From NCBI RefSeq assembly GCF_000826655.1, contig NZ_JXJO01000019.1, positions 62,001 to 126,000 on the forward strand: a DNA stretch of 64,000 bases, read 5' to 3'. Of this stretch, positions 10,022 through 18,692 are shown one piece after another. The stretch comes from Psychroserpens damuponensis. GTDB taxonomy: Bacteria; Bacteroidota; Bacteroidia; Flavobacteriales; Flavobacteriaceae. The notes beneath the pieces are model-generated. The model was not told where the DNA came from and did not search any database. It saw nothing but the letters and a program-made list of their open reading frames with translations. The translations under genes were made by a program, and so were the position numbers. The first letter of the stretch is position 1. The number at the start of each line of letters is the position of its first letter.

Positions 10022-10663
10022 ATGAAACAAATAATTGTAGTATTAGCATTTTTAATTAGTAGCATAGGATTTTCTCAAGAATCTAAAAAAGCTGAAGCTT
10101 TACTTAACGAAGTTTATAATAAAGCACAGGCTTATGACAACATTTCGGTTAAATTTAAATACGTTTTAGAAAATGTAAGCGAAGATATTAAGCAAGAAAC
10201 ACGTGGTGATGTGGTCATGAAAGGTGATAATTATTTACTCAATATTCTAGGTGTTACTAGACTTTATGATGGTAAAAAATTATACACGATAAGCCCAGAA
10301 GATGAAGAGGTTACTATTTCGTCAGATAACTCAGATGATGAAAACAGTATTACACCAAGTAAAATGATGTCGTTTTATAAAGATGGTTATACATATGACA
10401 TGGATATTATTCAGGATGTTAAGGGTAGAAAAATTCAGTTTGTTAAATTAAATCCAATAGATACAAACTCTGAAATAAAAGAAGTTTATCTTGGTATTGA
10501 TGCCAAAACTAAAAATATTTACAGATTAATTGAAGTAGGCAAAAACGGAACAAAAACGACACTTACTGTTAATTCTTTTAAAACAAATGAGCCCATTTCA
10601 AAAACCTTATTTACTTTTGACAAAAATAAGTACAAAGATTATTACATCAATAAATTAGATTAG
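10022..10663 (+). CDS. lolA: LolA-like periplasmic lipoprotein carrier
   Basis: 213 residues with signal peptide MKQIIVVLAFLISSIGFSQ. The beta-barrel half of LolA is recognisable: early helix with NEVYNKAQAYDNISVKFKY, then GDVVMKGDNYLL, YDGKKLYTISPEDEEVTIS and a C-terminal strand series. LolA carries outer-membrane lipoproteins across the periplasm from LolCDE. Placement between ftsK and an LptF/G-type permease, both envelope genes, fits. The gap to the next gene is 17 bases, so they probably form one transcript. Confidence 0.85.
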   Translation: MKQIIVVLAFLISSIGFSQESKKAEALLNEVYNKAQAYDNISVKFKYVLENVSEDIKQETRGDVVMKGDNYLLNILGVTRLYDGKKLYTISPEDEEVTISSDNSDDENSITPSKMMSFYKDGYTYDMDIIQDVKGRKIQFVKLNPIDTNSEIKEVYLGIDAKTKNIYRLIEVGKNGTKTTLTVNSFKTNEPISKTLFTFDKNKYKDYYINKLD

Positions 10664-10680
10664 TCTAAGCCACCCTTTGC

Positions 10681-13053
10681 ATGAAGATACTAGATAGGTA
10701 TATTCTTACGACCTACCTAAAAACATTTTTGACCGTGTTTATTATACTCATGTTCATTTTTGTTTTACAGGCTATTTGGTTATATATTGGAGATTTAGCA
10801 GGTAAAGATTTAGATACATTTATAATTGTAAAATTACTCTTGTATGTTACTCCAACTTTAATTCCTTTAATACTACCATTAACAATTTTATTAGTCTCTA
10901 TTATGGTTTTTGGTCAGTTTGCCGAGAACTATGAATTTGCTGCTATGAAATCAACTGGTATTTCATTGCAGCGCGCTATGAAAAGCCTTAGTGTATTTAT
11001 TGTTTTACTTGGTATTGTAACATTTATATTTTCAAACACCGTTATTCCTTGGGCTAATCATAATGTTTACAATCTTCGTAAAAATATTGCTCAAGTAAAA
11101 CCTGCTATGGCAATTACCAAAGGACAATTTAATGATATTGGTAATTATAATATCAAGGTTGAAGATAAAAGTGGTGAAAATGGCGAATTTCTTACCAACG
11201 TCGTAATTCATAAAAAAGCTGCAACAAATGCGAAAAACAAAACGGTTATAATTGCTGAAAGTGGATTACTAGAAGGTAACGTTAATTCAAATTTAGTACA
11301 GTTAATATTGTATAAGGGGAATTATTACGAAGAAATAGAAAATAGAGACCCAAAGCAACACAAAAAGAAACCGTATGCTAAAAGTTACTTTGAAGAATAT
11401 ATTATTAATGTTGATTTAGAAGGCATTAATAATGTTGATATGGATGATCAAAGTTACGACAACAGATACAACATGCTTAATGCTAGCGATCTAAGAGTGA
11501 AAATTGATAGTCTTTATGATAAAAGGGATACCAATTTAAAGAATTTCACTAAAACCCTATATAATAGAACAACCATTTCAACATTAAATAAAAACATCTC
11601 TCCTAATAAAGATTCTATTTATGAAGGTGATATTTTAAGCTTGTATAATGACAGAACTAAAGTACAAATACTTAATTTATCTAAAATCACTATTAAAAGC
11701 ACAAAAGATATTATCAACTCTAATAAAAGTAATTTTGCAGCACAAACAAAATGGAGAAACAAACATGTGGTGTCGTTACACGAAAAATATGTATTAGGCT
11801 TAGCTTGTATAATCCTCTTTTTTGTTGGTGCTCCTTTAGGTGCGCTTATTAGAAAAGGAGGTATTGGTTTACCTTTAGTGATAGCCATACTCCTATTTTT
11901 AACGTATCACTTTATCGGAATTTTTGCAAAAAACAGCTCAATGGATGACTCTTTAAATCCTATTTTAGCAACTTGGCTATCTACTGCAATAATGTTACCC
12001 TTGAGTATTTATCTTACTAGAAGAGCAACTAAGGATAGACCTCTGTTTGAGTCTGACGGACTATTAAATCCGATAAAAAAGATATTTGGTATTAAGAGTA
12101 AAACATTGGTTTTTGATACCCATAGTCTTGACAGCAACACTGAAGACTATAAATTACTCACCACCTATGATAACAATAAATTGATTGATATTGTTAAGCA
12201 TTATAGGCAGTATGATTATGATATTAGTTATAAAAACTCATCTGTAGCTATTTTAGAATCTAGAGGTATTTCTAAACAAGAATTAAAATTTGGAGGTAAT
12301 TTAACCGATCATACTTATGAAGAATCTTTAAGATTAAAGTACTTATATGAGGAAAACTCAAAACTTGCACTCATTCTTTATATAATTGCTGTTGTATTTG
12401 CTTTACCTGGCGCCATTTTAAGAAACAATGGGTTCCCTGTTTTTGGCAATGTTTTATATATTATAGGCTTAGTTATAGGTGTCTTTTATTTATTTGCTTT
12501 AATAAAGTCCTTTTTTGACCATTCTAATTTAAACAAACATTTAGGTAAAAATAATATTTCTAACGCACTCCTTTTTGTGCTTTTAGGTTTACCACTATAC
12601 TTTGTTTTCTACTTTTTACAGAAGAAAAAAATTAACGAAGATTTAAAAATTAGCACACTAAAAAAAACAGATACGCGTGAAGAATCTCCTTCTAACATCG
12701 TAGACAAAGAAGGGTTCAATTCTTCACAGCTTGATTATAGTATCTATACTAAATATGCTTTGATATTTTTCTATTTCACTGTAGTGTTTTTAATATTACA
12801 TTTTGCATTTAAAAATAGTACACTTACAGCTGTGACTTCTGCAACTATACAATTGGCGGCTATTTCAGGATTTATATTTATTATTTATGCCATTACCTCT
12901 AGTGTACTTTTTAAAAAATTATTTAGCTATTTGGACCATGCTAAAAACACTAAACATTTACTTTGGACTTTACTAAGTTTTGTAGCCTATCCTCTAATAT
13001 CTAAATTTAGACAGCAGAAAATAACTGAAGACTTTTCAGCAGAGAAAAAATAA
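10681..13053 (+). CDS. LptF/LptG (YjgP/YjgQ) family permease with extra C-terminal membrane region
   Basis: The N-terminal ~440 residues are a normal LPS-export permease: KILDRYILTTYLKTF, three early membrane helices, a periplasmic beta-rich domain, then three late helices including IILFFVGAPLGALIRKGG. LptF and LptG form the inner-membrane part of the LptB2FG transporter that extracts LPS. At 790 residues it is roughly twice the proteobacterial length: residues ~540-785 add about six more hydrophobic segments joined by a soluble linker. Start ATG follows lolA closely. Confidence 0.85.
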   Translation: MKILDRYILTTYLKTFLTVFIILMFIFVLQAIWLYIGDLAGKDLDTFIIVKLLLYVTPTLIPLILPLTILLVSIMVFGQFAENYEFAAMKSTGISLQRAMKSLSVFIVLLGIVTFIFSNTVIPWANHNVYNLRKNIAQVKPAMAITKGQFNDIGNYNIKVEDKSGENGEFLTNVVIHKKAATNAKNKTVIIAESGLLEGNVNSNLVQLILYKGNYYEEIENRDPKQHKKKPYAKSYFEEYIINVDLEGINNVDMDDQSYDNRYNMLNASDLRVKIDSLYDKRDTNLKNFTKTLYNRTTISTLNKNISPNKDSIYEGDILSLYNDRTKVQILNLSKITIKSTKDIINSNKSNFAAQTKWRNKHVVSLHEKYVLGLACIILFFVGAPLGALIRKGGIGLPLVIAILLFLTYHFIGIFAKNSSMDDSLNPILATWLSTAIMLPLSIYLTRRATKDRPLFESDGLLNPIKKIFGIKSKTLVFDTHSLDSNTEDYKLLTTYDNNKLIDIVKHYRQYDYDISYKNSSVAILESRGISKQELKFGGNLTDHTYEESLRLKYLYEENSKLALILYIIAVVFALPGAILRNNGFPVFGNVLYIIGLVIGVFYLFALIKSFFDHSNLNKHLGKNNISNALLFVLLGLPLYFVFYFLQKKKINEDLKISTLKKTDTREESPSNIVDKEGFNSSQLDYSIYTKYALIFFYFTVVFLILHFAFKNSTLTAVTSATIQLAAISGFIFIIYAITSSVLFKKLFSYLDHAKNTKHLLWTLLSFVAYPLISKFRQQKITEDFSAEKK

Positions 13054-13057
13054 GCCA

Positions 13058-13065
13058 TATCTTTG
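13058..13065 (+). promoter_or_regulatory. -7 box of the ribB promoter
   Basis: TATCTTTG, an exact TAnnTTTG, 20 bases before the ribB ATG and overlapping nothing coding. It suggests ribB has its own promoter besides read-through from the permease gene. Confidence 0.5.
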
Positions 13066-13084
13066 CATTTCTAAACAAACACTA

Positions 13085-14239
13085 ATGACTACCAATACTG
13101 CACAACATACATCAAAAACTCGATTAAATACTATTGAAGAAGCAATTCTAGATATAAAACAGGGTAAAGTGATTATTGTTGTAGATGATGAGAATAGAGA
13201 GAATGAAGGTGACTTTTTAGCTGCTTCAAGTAAAATTACTCCAGAAACCATCAATTTCATGGCAACTCATGGAAGAGGTTTAATATGCGCTCCTTTAACA
13301 GAAAGCAGATGTAAAGAACTCGATTTGCACATGATGGTAAGTAATAACACAGATCCTATGGAAACAGCTTTTACAGTTTCGGTAGATTTAAAAGGCAATG
13401 GTGTTACAACAGGAATTTCGGCTGGAGATAGATCTAAAACTGTACAGGCGCTTATTAACCCAACTATTAAGCCTTTTGAATTAGCACGACCTGGACATAT
13501 TTTTCCGTTAGTTGCTAAAGATGGAGGTGTATTGCGACGAACTGGACATACCGAAGCTGCTATAGATTTTGCTAGACTTGCTGGCTTAGAACCTGCAGGA
13601 GTTATAGTAGAAATAATGAATGAGGATGGCTCAATGGCTAGATTACCTCAACTCATGGATGTTGCGAAAAAATTTGATCTAAAAATTGTGTCTATTGAAG
13701 ATTTAGTTGCTTACCGTATGGAGCACGATTCTTTAATTGAAAAGAAAGAAGACTTTGATATAGAAACTCGTTTTGGCAAATTTAGATTGCGTGCCTATCA
13801 ACAAACTACAAACAATCAAATTCATATTGCATTAACAAAAGGAACTTGGTCTAAAGATGAGCATGTTTTAACGCGTATTAATGCAACACTAGTGAACAAC
13901 GATATTTTAGGGACACTTACTAATAATGCTGACGAAAAACTTGATGACATGTTTAAGGTCATCAATAACGAAGAAAAAGGTGCGATTGTTTTTATCAATC
14001 AGCAAGCGCAGTCAATGAATTTACTAAATCGTCTTAATATTTTAAAAGACAACCAAGTTGATGGTAAGATTGTAAAAGCTCCAAGTATAGAAATGGACTC
14101 TAAAGATTTTGGTATTGGCGCTCAAATTCTTCATGATTTGAATATTCACAAATTGAAACTCATTACAAATACACAGCAATCTAAACGTGTTGGAATGATT
14201 GGTTATGGATTGGAAATTGTTGAGTACGTTAATTATTAA
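13085..14239 (+). CDS. ribB: 3,4-dihydroxy-2-butanone 4-phosphate synthase with degenerate GTP cyclohydrolase II-like domain
   Basis: Converts ribulose 5-phosphate to the four-carbon precursor of riboflavin. Residues 1-~215 hold the RibB active site: VIIVVDDENRENEGDF, GRGLICAPL, TGISAGDRSKT, RPGHIFPL and GHTEAAIDFARLAGL. Residues ~220-384 align with RibA by GIGAQILHDLNIHKLKLITN and GYGLEIVEY. However the zinc cysteines and the RVHSECLTGD-type segment are absent, and the LRQEGRGIGL region reads INQQAQSMNL. The second half should not have GTP cyclohydrolase II activity; it may be structural or regulatory. Confidence 0.92.
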   Translation: MTTNTAQHTSKTRLNTIEEAILDIKQGKVIIVVDDENRENEGDFLAASSKITPETINFMATHGRGLICAPLTESRCKELDLHMMVSNNTDPMETAFTVSVDLKGNGVTTGISAGDRSKTVQALINPTIKPFELARPGHIFPLVAKDGGVLRRTGHTEAAIDFARLAGLEPAGVIVEIMNEDGSMARLPQLMDVAKKFDLKIVSIEDLVAYRMEHDSLIEKKEDFDIETRFGKFRLRAYQQTTNNQIHIALTKGTWSKDEHVLTRINATLVNNDILGTLTNNADEKLDDMFKVINNEEKGAIVFINQQAQSMNLLNRLNILKDNQVDGKIVKAPSIEMDSKDFGIGAQILHDLNIHKLKLITNTQQSKRVGMIGYGLEIVEYVNY

Positions 14240-14346
14240 ATTAACACATGCATAAGTTTTCACTTAACTTTATTAGACTATTAATACCTATTTTATCACA
14301 ATTTGAATCTTTTGATATAAAATAGTAAACTTCTAAAATCAAATAA

Positions 14347-14400
14347 AAAAAGCACTCTAACTCATTCATTTTTAACTGATGAATATTCAGAGTACTTTTT
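14347..14400. terminator. Bidirectional terminator between ribB and the surface-protein genes
   Basis: AAAAAGCACTCT (14347-14358) pairs with AGAGTACTTTTT (14389-14400) with one mismatch, and an inner ATTCAT/ATGAAT stem closes the loop. It is A-rich on one side and T-rich on the other, so it can serve both converging genes. Confidence 0.75.
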
Positions 14401-14434
14401 AGCATGTAGTCTCGTAGTGTTTTATATCAAAGCA

Positions 14435-15229
14435 TTATTCAACAATCACTTTTTTAGTCATAAACCCTTTATTGGTTTCTATTTTAAGAATATAATTACC
14501 AGCATTTATGTGATTTACCGTCATAGTTTTTGTATCGTTTACAGTAAGCACTTGCTTACCTAGTATATCATAAAGTTCCATTTTAATGACGTTTAAATTT
14601 GTTGAAACATTGAGCATTTCAATAGAAGGATTAGGGTATACAGACAAGCTATAATTGTCGAGTTCTATATTTTCTAAACTTAAGGTTGAAAACATAAAAT
14701 CTTCTTGACCAGATACCAATCCGTTAAAATAATCCTGCGTTGTTGTTTGGTCAATATTTGAGTTGTAAAAACTATCAACGGCTCCAGCAAGTCCCATAGC
14801 TATAGGATCTGTATTAGTTAATATTTCCATTACACCAGTTGTTGGCATATTAGTCACATCAAACGTCATCAATATAAATGGTGTGTTGGCCGTATGCGAT
14901 AAAATTGTTTGTCCTGGAGGCATATTCATAACAAAAGCATCTCGCGTACCATCCCCTAAATTAAAGCTGGATAGTTGAGCTGCAGTGACTTGGTTTGGTG
15001 TCCAAAGCCTGCCGTTGAATTCTGAAATATTAATAATATCTGCATCACCTGCAGGCATCATTAGTGCAAATCCTATATCTGAAATATCAGTATTAGTAGC
15101 ATCAAAATCTGGCACAGCAACAATAGAAAAATTATAATCTGCATTATGAACAATACCAAATTGATAGCCTTGAGAAAAGCCAGTAATTGAAAATAAAATC
15201 GTAAAAATAAAAGTGTAAAAATGTTTCAT
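14435..15229 (-). CDS. Secreted protein with type IX secretion sorting domain
   Basis: 264 residues with signal peptide (MKHFYTFIFTILFSITGFSQ). A ~160-residue N-terminal domain of unknown function resembles parts of cohesin-like or beta-sandwich proteins (GYQFGIVHNADYNFSIVAVPDFD). It ends with a T9SS type A sorting tail: LSVYPNPSIEMLNVS, then MELYDILGKQVL and AGNYILKIETNKGFMTKKVIVE-type strands. It should cross the outer membrane by the Por system and be surface attached or released. The gene is 5 bases from the next upstream gene, so both are in one unit. Confidence 0.85.
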   Translation of the reverse strand: MKHFYTFIFTILFSITGFSQGYQFGIVHNADYNFSIVAVPDFDATNTDISDIGFALMMPAGDADIINISEFNGRLWTPNQVTAAQLSSFNLGDGTRDAFVMNMPPGQTILSHTANTPFILMTFDVTNMPTTGVMEILTNTDPIAMGLAGAVDSFYNSNIDQTTTQDYFNGLVSGQEDFMFSTLSLENIELDNYSLSVYPNPSIEMLNVSTNLNVIKMELYDILGKQVLTVNDTKTMTVNHINAGNYILKIETNKGFMTKKVIVE

Positions 15230-15234
15230 GGTTT

Positions 15235-16209
15235 TTAATTTTTTAGTGGAACAGTTGTGCTTATTGTAAAAGTTGGTAGATTTAATAAATTACCAGGATG
15301 ATTAAGGATATTATCCTTTATAATATTACTATCGTTAGGCGAGCCAGAAAATCGAGCTGCACTATTTAAATCAACATCAAAATTGAGGTATCCTGAAGAT
15401 ACATATGTAATAAAGGTTAAGATATTATTAGGGTCTGCCAAGATGTAATCTTTAATAGCATTAACATCATTATTGCTACCCGAAAACGTAATACTATCAT
15501 CTGTATTAGCATCTCCAGCCCAAAGTGCTGTAGCACCAGCGTTCAAAATAACTAGTGCGTGACTACCAAAAGTTGAAAAACTAGGACTTGTAAAATCTAC
15601 TGTTGTAGACGCATTATCGCTTAAATTAATCGTGGCAGCACTCATGGCTCCTAAATGATTTCTATGTTTTACAACCACAAAATAATTTGTTGGAGCCGCT
15701 TGCATCATCACAGGTGTTATACCATCGACATCAACCACATCACCATCGCGTTGTACTAAAGCAGAACGAGCATTGATGAGCTCTTGATTATCATTTTCGG
15801 CTCTTAGCTCTAACCAAATCCAATCTACAATAGCATTATTTCCTGTTGTATTAAAAACAGAAGCATTGCAAGTAGCATTATCCTCATAAGGGCTTGAAGT
15901 TGGCAGTAGCGCACTTTCTCTAAGCGTGTCATTCATTAATCCAGTTGTAGTTGGATTTAACATAGCACCTTGTAAAAATACAATGGGTTCAATGCTAACT
16001 CTAAAGTCTGCGTTTATAAATCCTTCGGAAATTGACATACTAGACGTACTTAGCTCCTGTACATTAACTTCACCAATGGTATACAAGATTTGAATACCTC
16101 CTGTAGAAACGGATGCACCACCAGAATCAATGCTAAATTTTTCTATGGTTTGCGCATTTCCGAAGAACATAACGAGAGACAGAAATAAAAGGGTTGTTAT
16201 TGTTTTCAT
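15235..16209 (-). CDS. Exported protein with two dockerin-like calcium-binding repeats
   Basis: 324 residues, signal peptide MKTITTLLFLSLVMFFGNAQ. Residues 20-70 carry the short GGIQILYTIGEV/ISEGF motif found at the start of many T9SS-associated proteins. The middle (WIWLELRAEND, PTNYFVVVKHRNHLG) matches a domain common in large flavobacterial haemagglutinin-like proteins. Near the end are two related loops, WAGDANTDDSITFSG-NDVNAIKDYIL and DVDLNSAARFSGSPNDSNIIKDNIL, with dockerin-like acidic spacing. No sorting tail is seen, although the downstream partner has one. Substrate and partner are unknown. Confidence 0.7.
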   Translation of the reverse strand: MKTITTLLFLSLVMFFGNAQTIEKFSIDSGGASVSTGGIQILYTIGEVNVQELSTSSMSISEGFINADFRVSIEPIVFLQGAMLNPTTTGLMNDTLRESALLPTSSPYEDNATCNASVFNTTGNNAIVDWIWLELRAENDNQELINARSALVQRDGDVVDVDGITPVMMQAAPTNYFVVVKHRNHLGAMSAATINLSDNASTTVDFTSPSFSTFGSHALVILNAGATALWAGDANTDDSITFSGSNNDVNAIKDYILADPNNILTFITYVSSGYLNFDVDLNSAARFSGSPNDSNIIKDNILNHPGNLLNLPTFTISTTVPLKN

Positions 16210-16363
16210 AATACTATGATATATTTTAAAGTTGAATTACAAATTTCGTGTGTAATGACGCATTAGAGTTTTAATTATGTAACATATGGTATGACATATG
16301 TTACATTTTGAGTTTTTTTAGTTATTTCTTGTTTTAATTGCCTTTTAAGAGATTTCACTATTA

Positions 16364-18418
16364 TTATTTTTTATAAATCACAAATTGGAAGGTTACAGGC
16401 ACTAAACTCCCAGAACTATTAAAAGAACGCACCTGCAAATTACCTCCACTAATTATGATAGAAGAGGTTCTAAATGAAGTTGAATAAGGCGTAATTAAAC
16501 ACGAGGTATTATAATGACTCAATGCGACATCATTCACACTAATAGTTATGACATCTGAAGAAATGCTAGCGGTAAAATTACCTGTACCGCTAAGCACATT
16601 AGCATTAGATTCTACAGTTCCATAGGCAATTGGTATTAAATTAGAAGTACCTGTTGCAACAGAATTAATTTCGTTTGTATTTATCTTATCTTCAACATCT
16701 AAATCACCACTTAAATTTACGTCTTGCGTAACCTCCAATGTGCCATGAATACGTATCAAATCTGTATCAAACTCACCATAAATGAGAGGAAAACTAGATT
16801 GTGAATTATTAATATACAATCTATTGCTTTCAGCACTAGTATTAACACTACCAGCTGCAAAACCTATAAACACATTATTGTCTCCTGAAATATTATTAAA
16901 TCCAGCTGATGTACCTATAGCAGTGTTTCTGTTACCGCTAGTATTAACAAGTAATGCATTGCTACCAATAGCTGTATTTAATATCCCATCTATGTTATCA
17001 ATTAATGCTCCATTACCTGTGGCTGTATTTCTGGAACCTGTAGTATTTGAAGACAACACATTAAAGCCTATTCCAACATTTTTATTACCTGAGCCATCAT
17101 CAATAGCACCAGCGTTTATACCTAAAAATAATGAAGAACCATCAGCATCAGATTTACCATCTGTTAAATCATTGATGCCAATTATAGTATTTAAATCATA
17201 ATACTCTTTTGTAATTAACGCGTTATCATCTATAATTTCTGATAGCTCAAAACTTGGAGCTAAGACAGCTCCATTTTTTTTAACAACAAATGCAGAATTT
17301 CTAGCTGTATTGTTAGATCCAATACCTACCATAAATTGAGCTTCATTGTCATCAATATTGTAAGCACCAATTGCCATAGATGAAGTTGAAGAAGCAATTG
17401 TACCTAAGCCCAAGGCTGTTGACGTATAAGCAGATGCATTTGTACTGTTACCTGCCGCAAAGGATTGTCCGCCAGAGGCTATTGTTCCCGAACCAAAGGC
17501 TGTAGAATAAAATCCAATATTGTCTAAATTCCATTCGTCACCTGATTCATTTGAGACTTTACCTGCTCTAAAAGCACCATACTGTCCACTAAAAAAGAAT
17601 TTAATATCGTCGTTTTGTGATGTTGGATCGTCGTCTATTTCATGATTCCCTATTATAAAATCTAAGGCATTTCCAGCACCTACATTTAAGGTTAACGCAT
17701 TTTTTCTATTTGGATTGTCAAATCCAAGATACCCGTTTCCAACGGCAAAAATTGAACTTGAATTTTCTACATTATATGCTCCAAACACTGCTGAGTTTGC
17801 TCTTGATGCTACAGTATTACGTCCCATTGCTACGGAGTAACTACCAGAGGCTTGCGTTTGATATCCACTTGCAAAAGCTCCAGAACCAGAGGCACCATAT
17901 AATTCAGATTCATTTTGTGAAGTACTTAAATCAACAGCCTGATTTCCTATATCGCCATGATAACTAGGATCTTCACCTTTAAATCTCCAGCCTGTATTTG
18001 CGTTTTCAGTTATTTTTTCGAGACCACTAACATTAGCAGCACTCAAAGCATAAGGAACTGTCATAAATTCTGTAATTCCCATATTAGTAAAGCCGTTACC
18101 AATATTAATTAAGACTTCTAAAAAGTGATTATCTGTATCCCACTCAATGGTATCAAAGTTTGCGCTCCCAGACACCAATGCTCCTTTACCTAAATTAACA
18201 ATAATAAGTCCATTTTCATCTGTAGTTGGTGTATGCGTTTCAGAATAAACATTGACTTGTCCTGTTCCTTTTAAAATATTAAACTGAATCTGAACGAGAT
18301 CATTAGTTATAACATTTCCGAGGTCATCTTTAATAAGAGCTTTATAATTAATAGCTTGTTGGGCAAAACTTGAGATTGATATTAAAAAAATAGCTAATAA
18401 TGTAATTGTTGCTTTCAT
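16364..18418 (-). CDS. Exported protein with YadA-head-like repeats
   Basis: 684 residues from ATG 18418, chosen because it starts a clean signal peptide (MKATITLLAIFLISISSFAQ); an upstream ATG at 18451 would bury it. Residues ~20-140 form the collagen-like/tail-fibre-type N domain common in Bacteroidetes (INYKALIKDDLGN, LIIVNLGKG, TVPYALSAANVSG). Residues ~160-560 contain many left-handed beta-roll repeats of the trimeric-autotransporter head type (GYQTQASGSYSVAMGRNT, NTAIGTSAGFNN). There is no YadA anchor barrel and no T9SS tail. Likely an adhesin or appendage part, but export and anchoring are unexplained. Confidence 0.7.
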   Translation of the reverse strand: MKATITLLAIFLISISSFAQQAINYKALIKDDLGNVITNDLVQIQFNILKGTGQVNVYSETHTPTTDENGLIIVNLGKGALVSGSANFDTIEWDTDNHFLEVLINIGNGFTNMGITEFMTVPYALSAANVSGLEKITENANTGWRFKGEDPSYHGDIGNQAVDLSTSQNESELYGASGSGAFASGYQTQASGSYSVAMGRNTVASRANSAVFGAYNVENSSSIFAVGNGYLGFDNPNRKNALTLNVGAGNALDFIIGNHEIDDDPTSQNDDIKFFFSGQYGAFRAGKVSNESGDEWNLDNIGFYSTAFGSGTIASGGQSFAAGNSTNASAYTSTALGLGTIASSTSSMAIGAYNIDDNEAQFMVGIGSNNTARNSAFVVKKNGAVLAPSFELSEIIDDNALITKEYYDLNTIIGINDLTDGKSDADGSSLFLGINAGAIDDGSGNKNVGIGFNVLSSNTTGSRNTATGNGALIDNIDGILNTAIGSNALLVNTSGNRNTAIGTSAGFNNISGDNNVFIGFAAGSVNTSAESNRLYINNSQSSFPLIYGEFDTDLIRIHGTLEVTQDVNLSGDLDVEDKINTNEINSVATGTSNLIPIAYGTVESNANVLSGTGNFTASISSDVITISVNDVALSHYNTSCLITPYSTSFRTSSIIISGGNLQVRSFNSSGSLVPVTFQFVIYKK

Positions 18419-18422
18419 AATA

Positions 18423-18575
18423 CTATTTATTAAAAGTGGTTTTCTTAACAATTTTATTTTTGTGTATGATATTTAAAACATACTTCCCTGGCTCTAAATG
18501 ATTAACATTAAGGTGGATTACTCTTCTAGAAATTATGTCAATATTGCCTTGATATGTAGTATGTTTTTTTTTCAT
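18423..18575 (-). pseudogene. Remnant of a T9SS C-terminal sorting domain (50 codons)
   Basis: An open frame of 50 codons ends five bases before the ATG of the YadA-like gene. Its last ~30 residues (VIHLNVNHLEPGKYVLNI, then HKNKIVKKTTFNK) look like the terminal strands of a sorting tail and resemble the real tail of the gene at 14435. The N-terminal PNP motif and any cargo domain are missing. It may be the broken end of a lost gene; a short real peptide cannot be excluded. Confidence 0.45.
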
Positions 18576-18692
18576 ACACTACAAATCTAATTGGAAGACC
18601 AATAGAAGGCTATGAAGAATGTAACAAGACCTATAAATATTGTAACATCCCAGTGATAAGGGAGAATGGAAGTGATATTATGGAGAAGCTAT

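Noticed and set aside
16782-17201. Plus-strand frame of 139 codons inside the YadA-like gene
   Set aside because: It is the antisense of repeated head motifs, which keeps the reverse frame open by composition; no start context.
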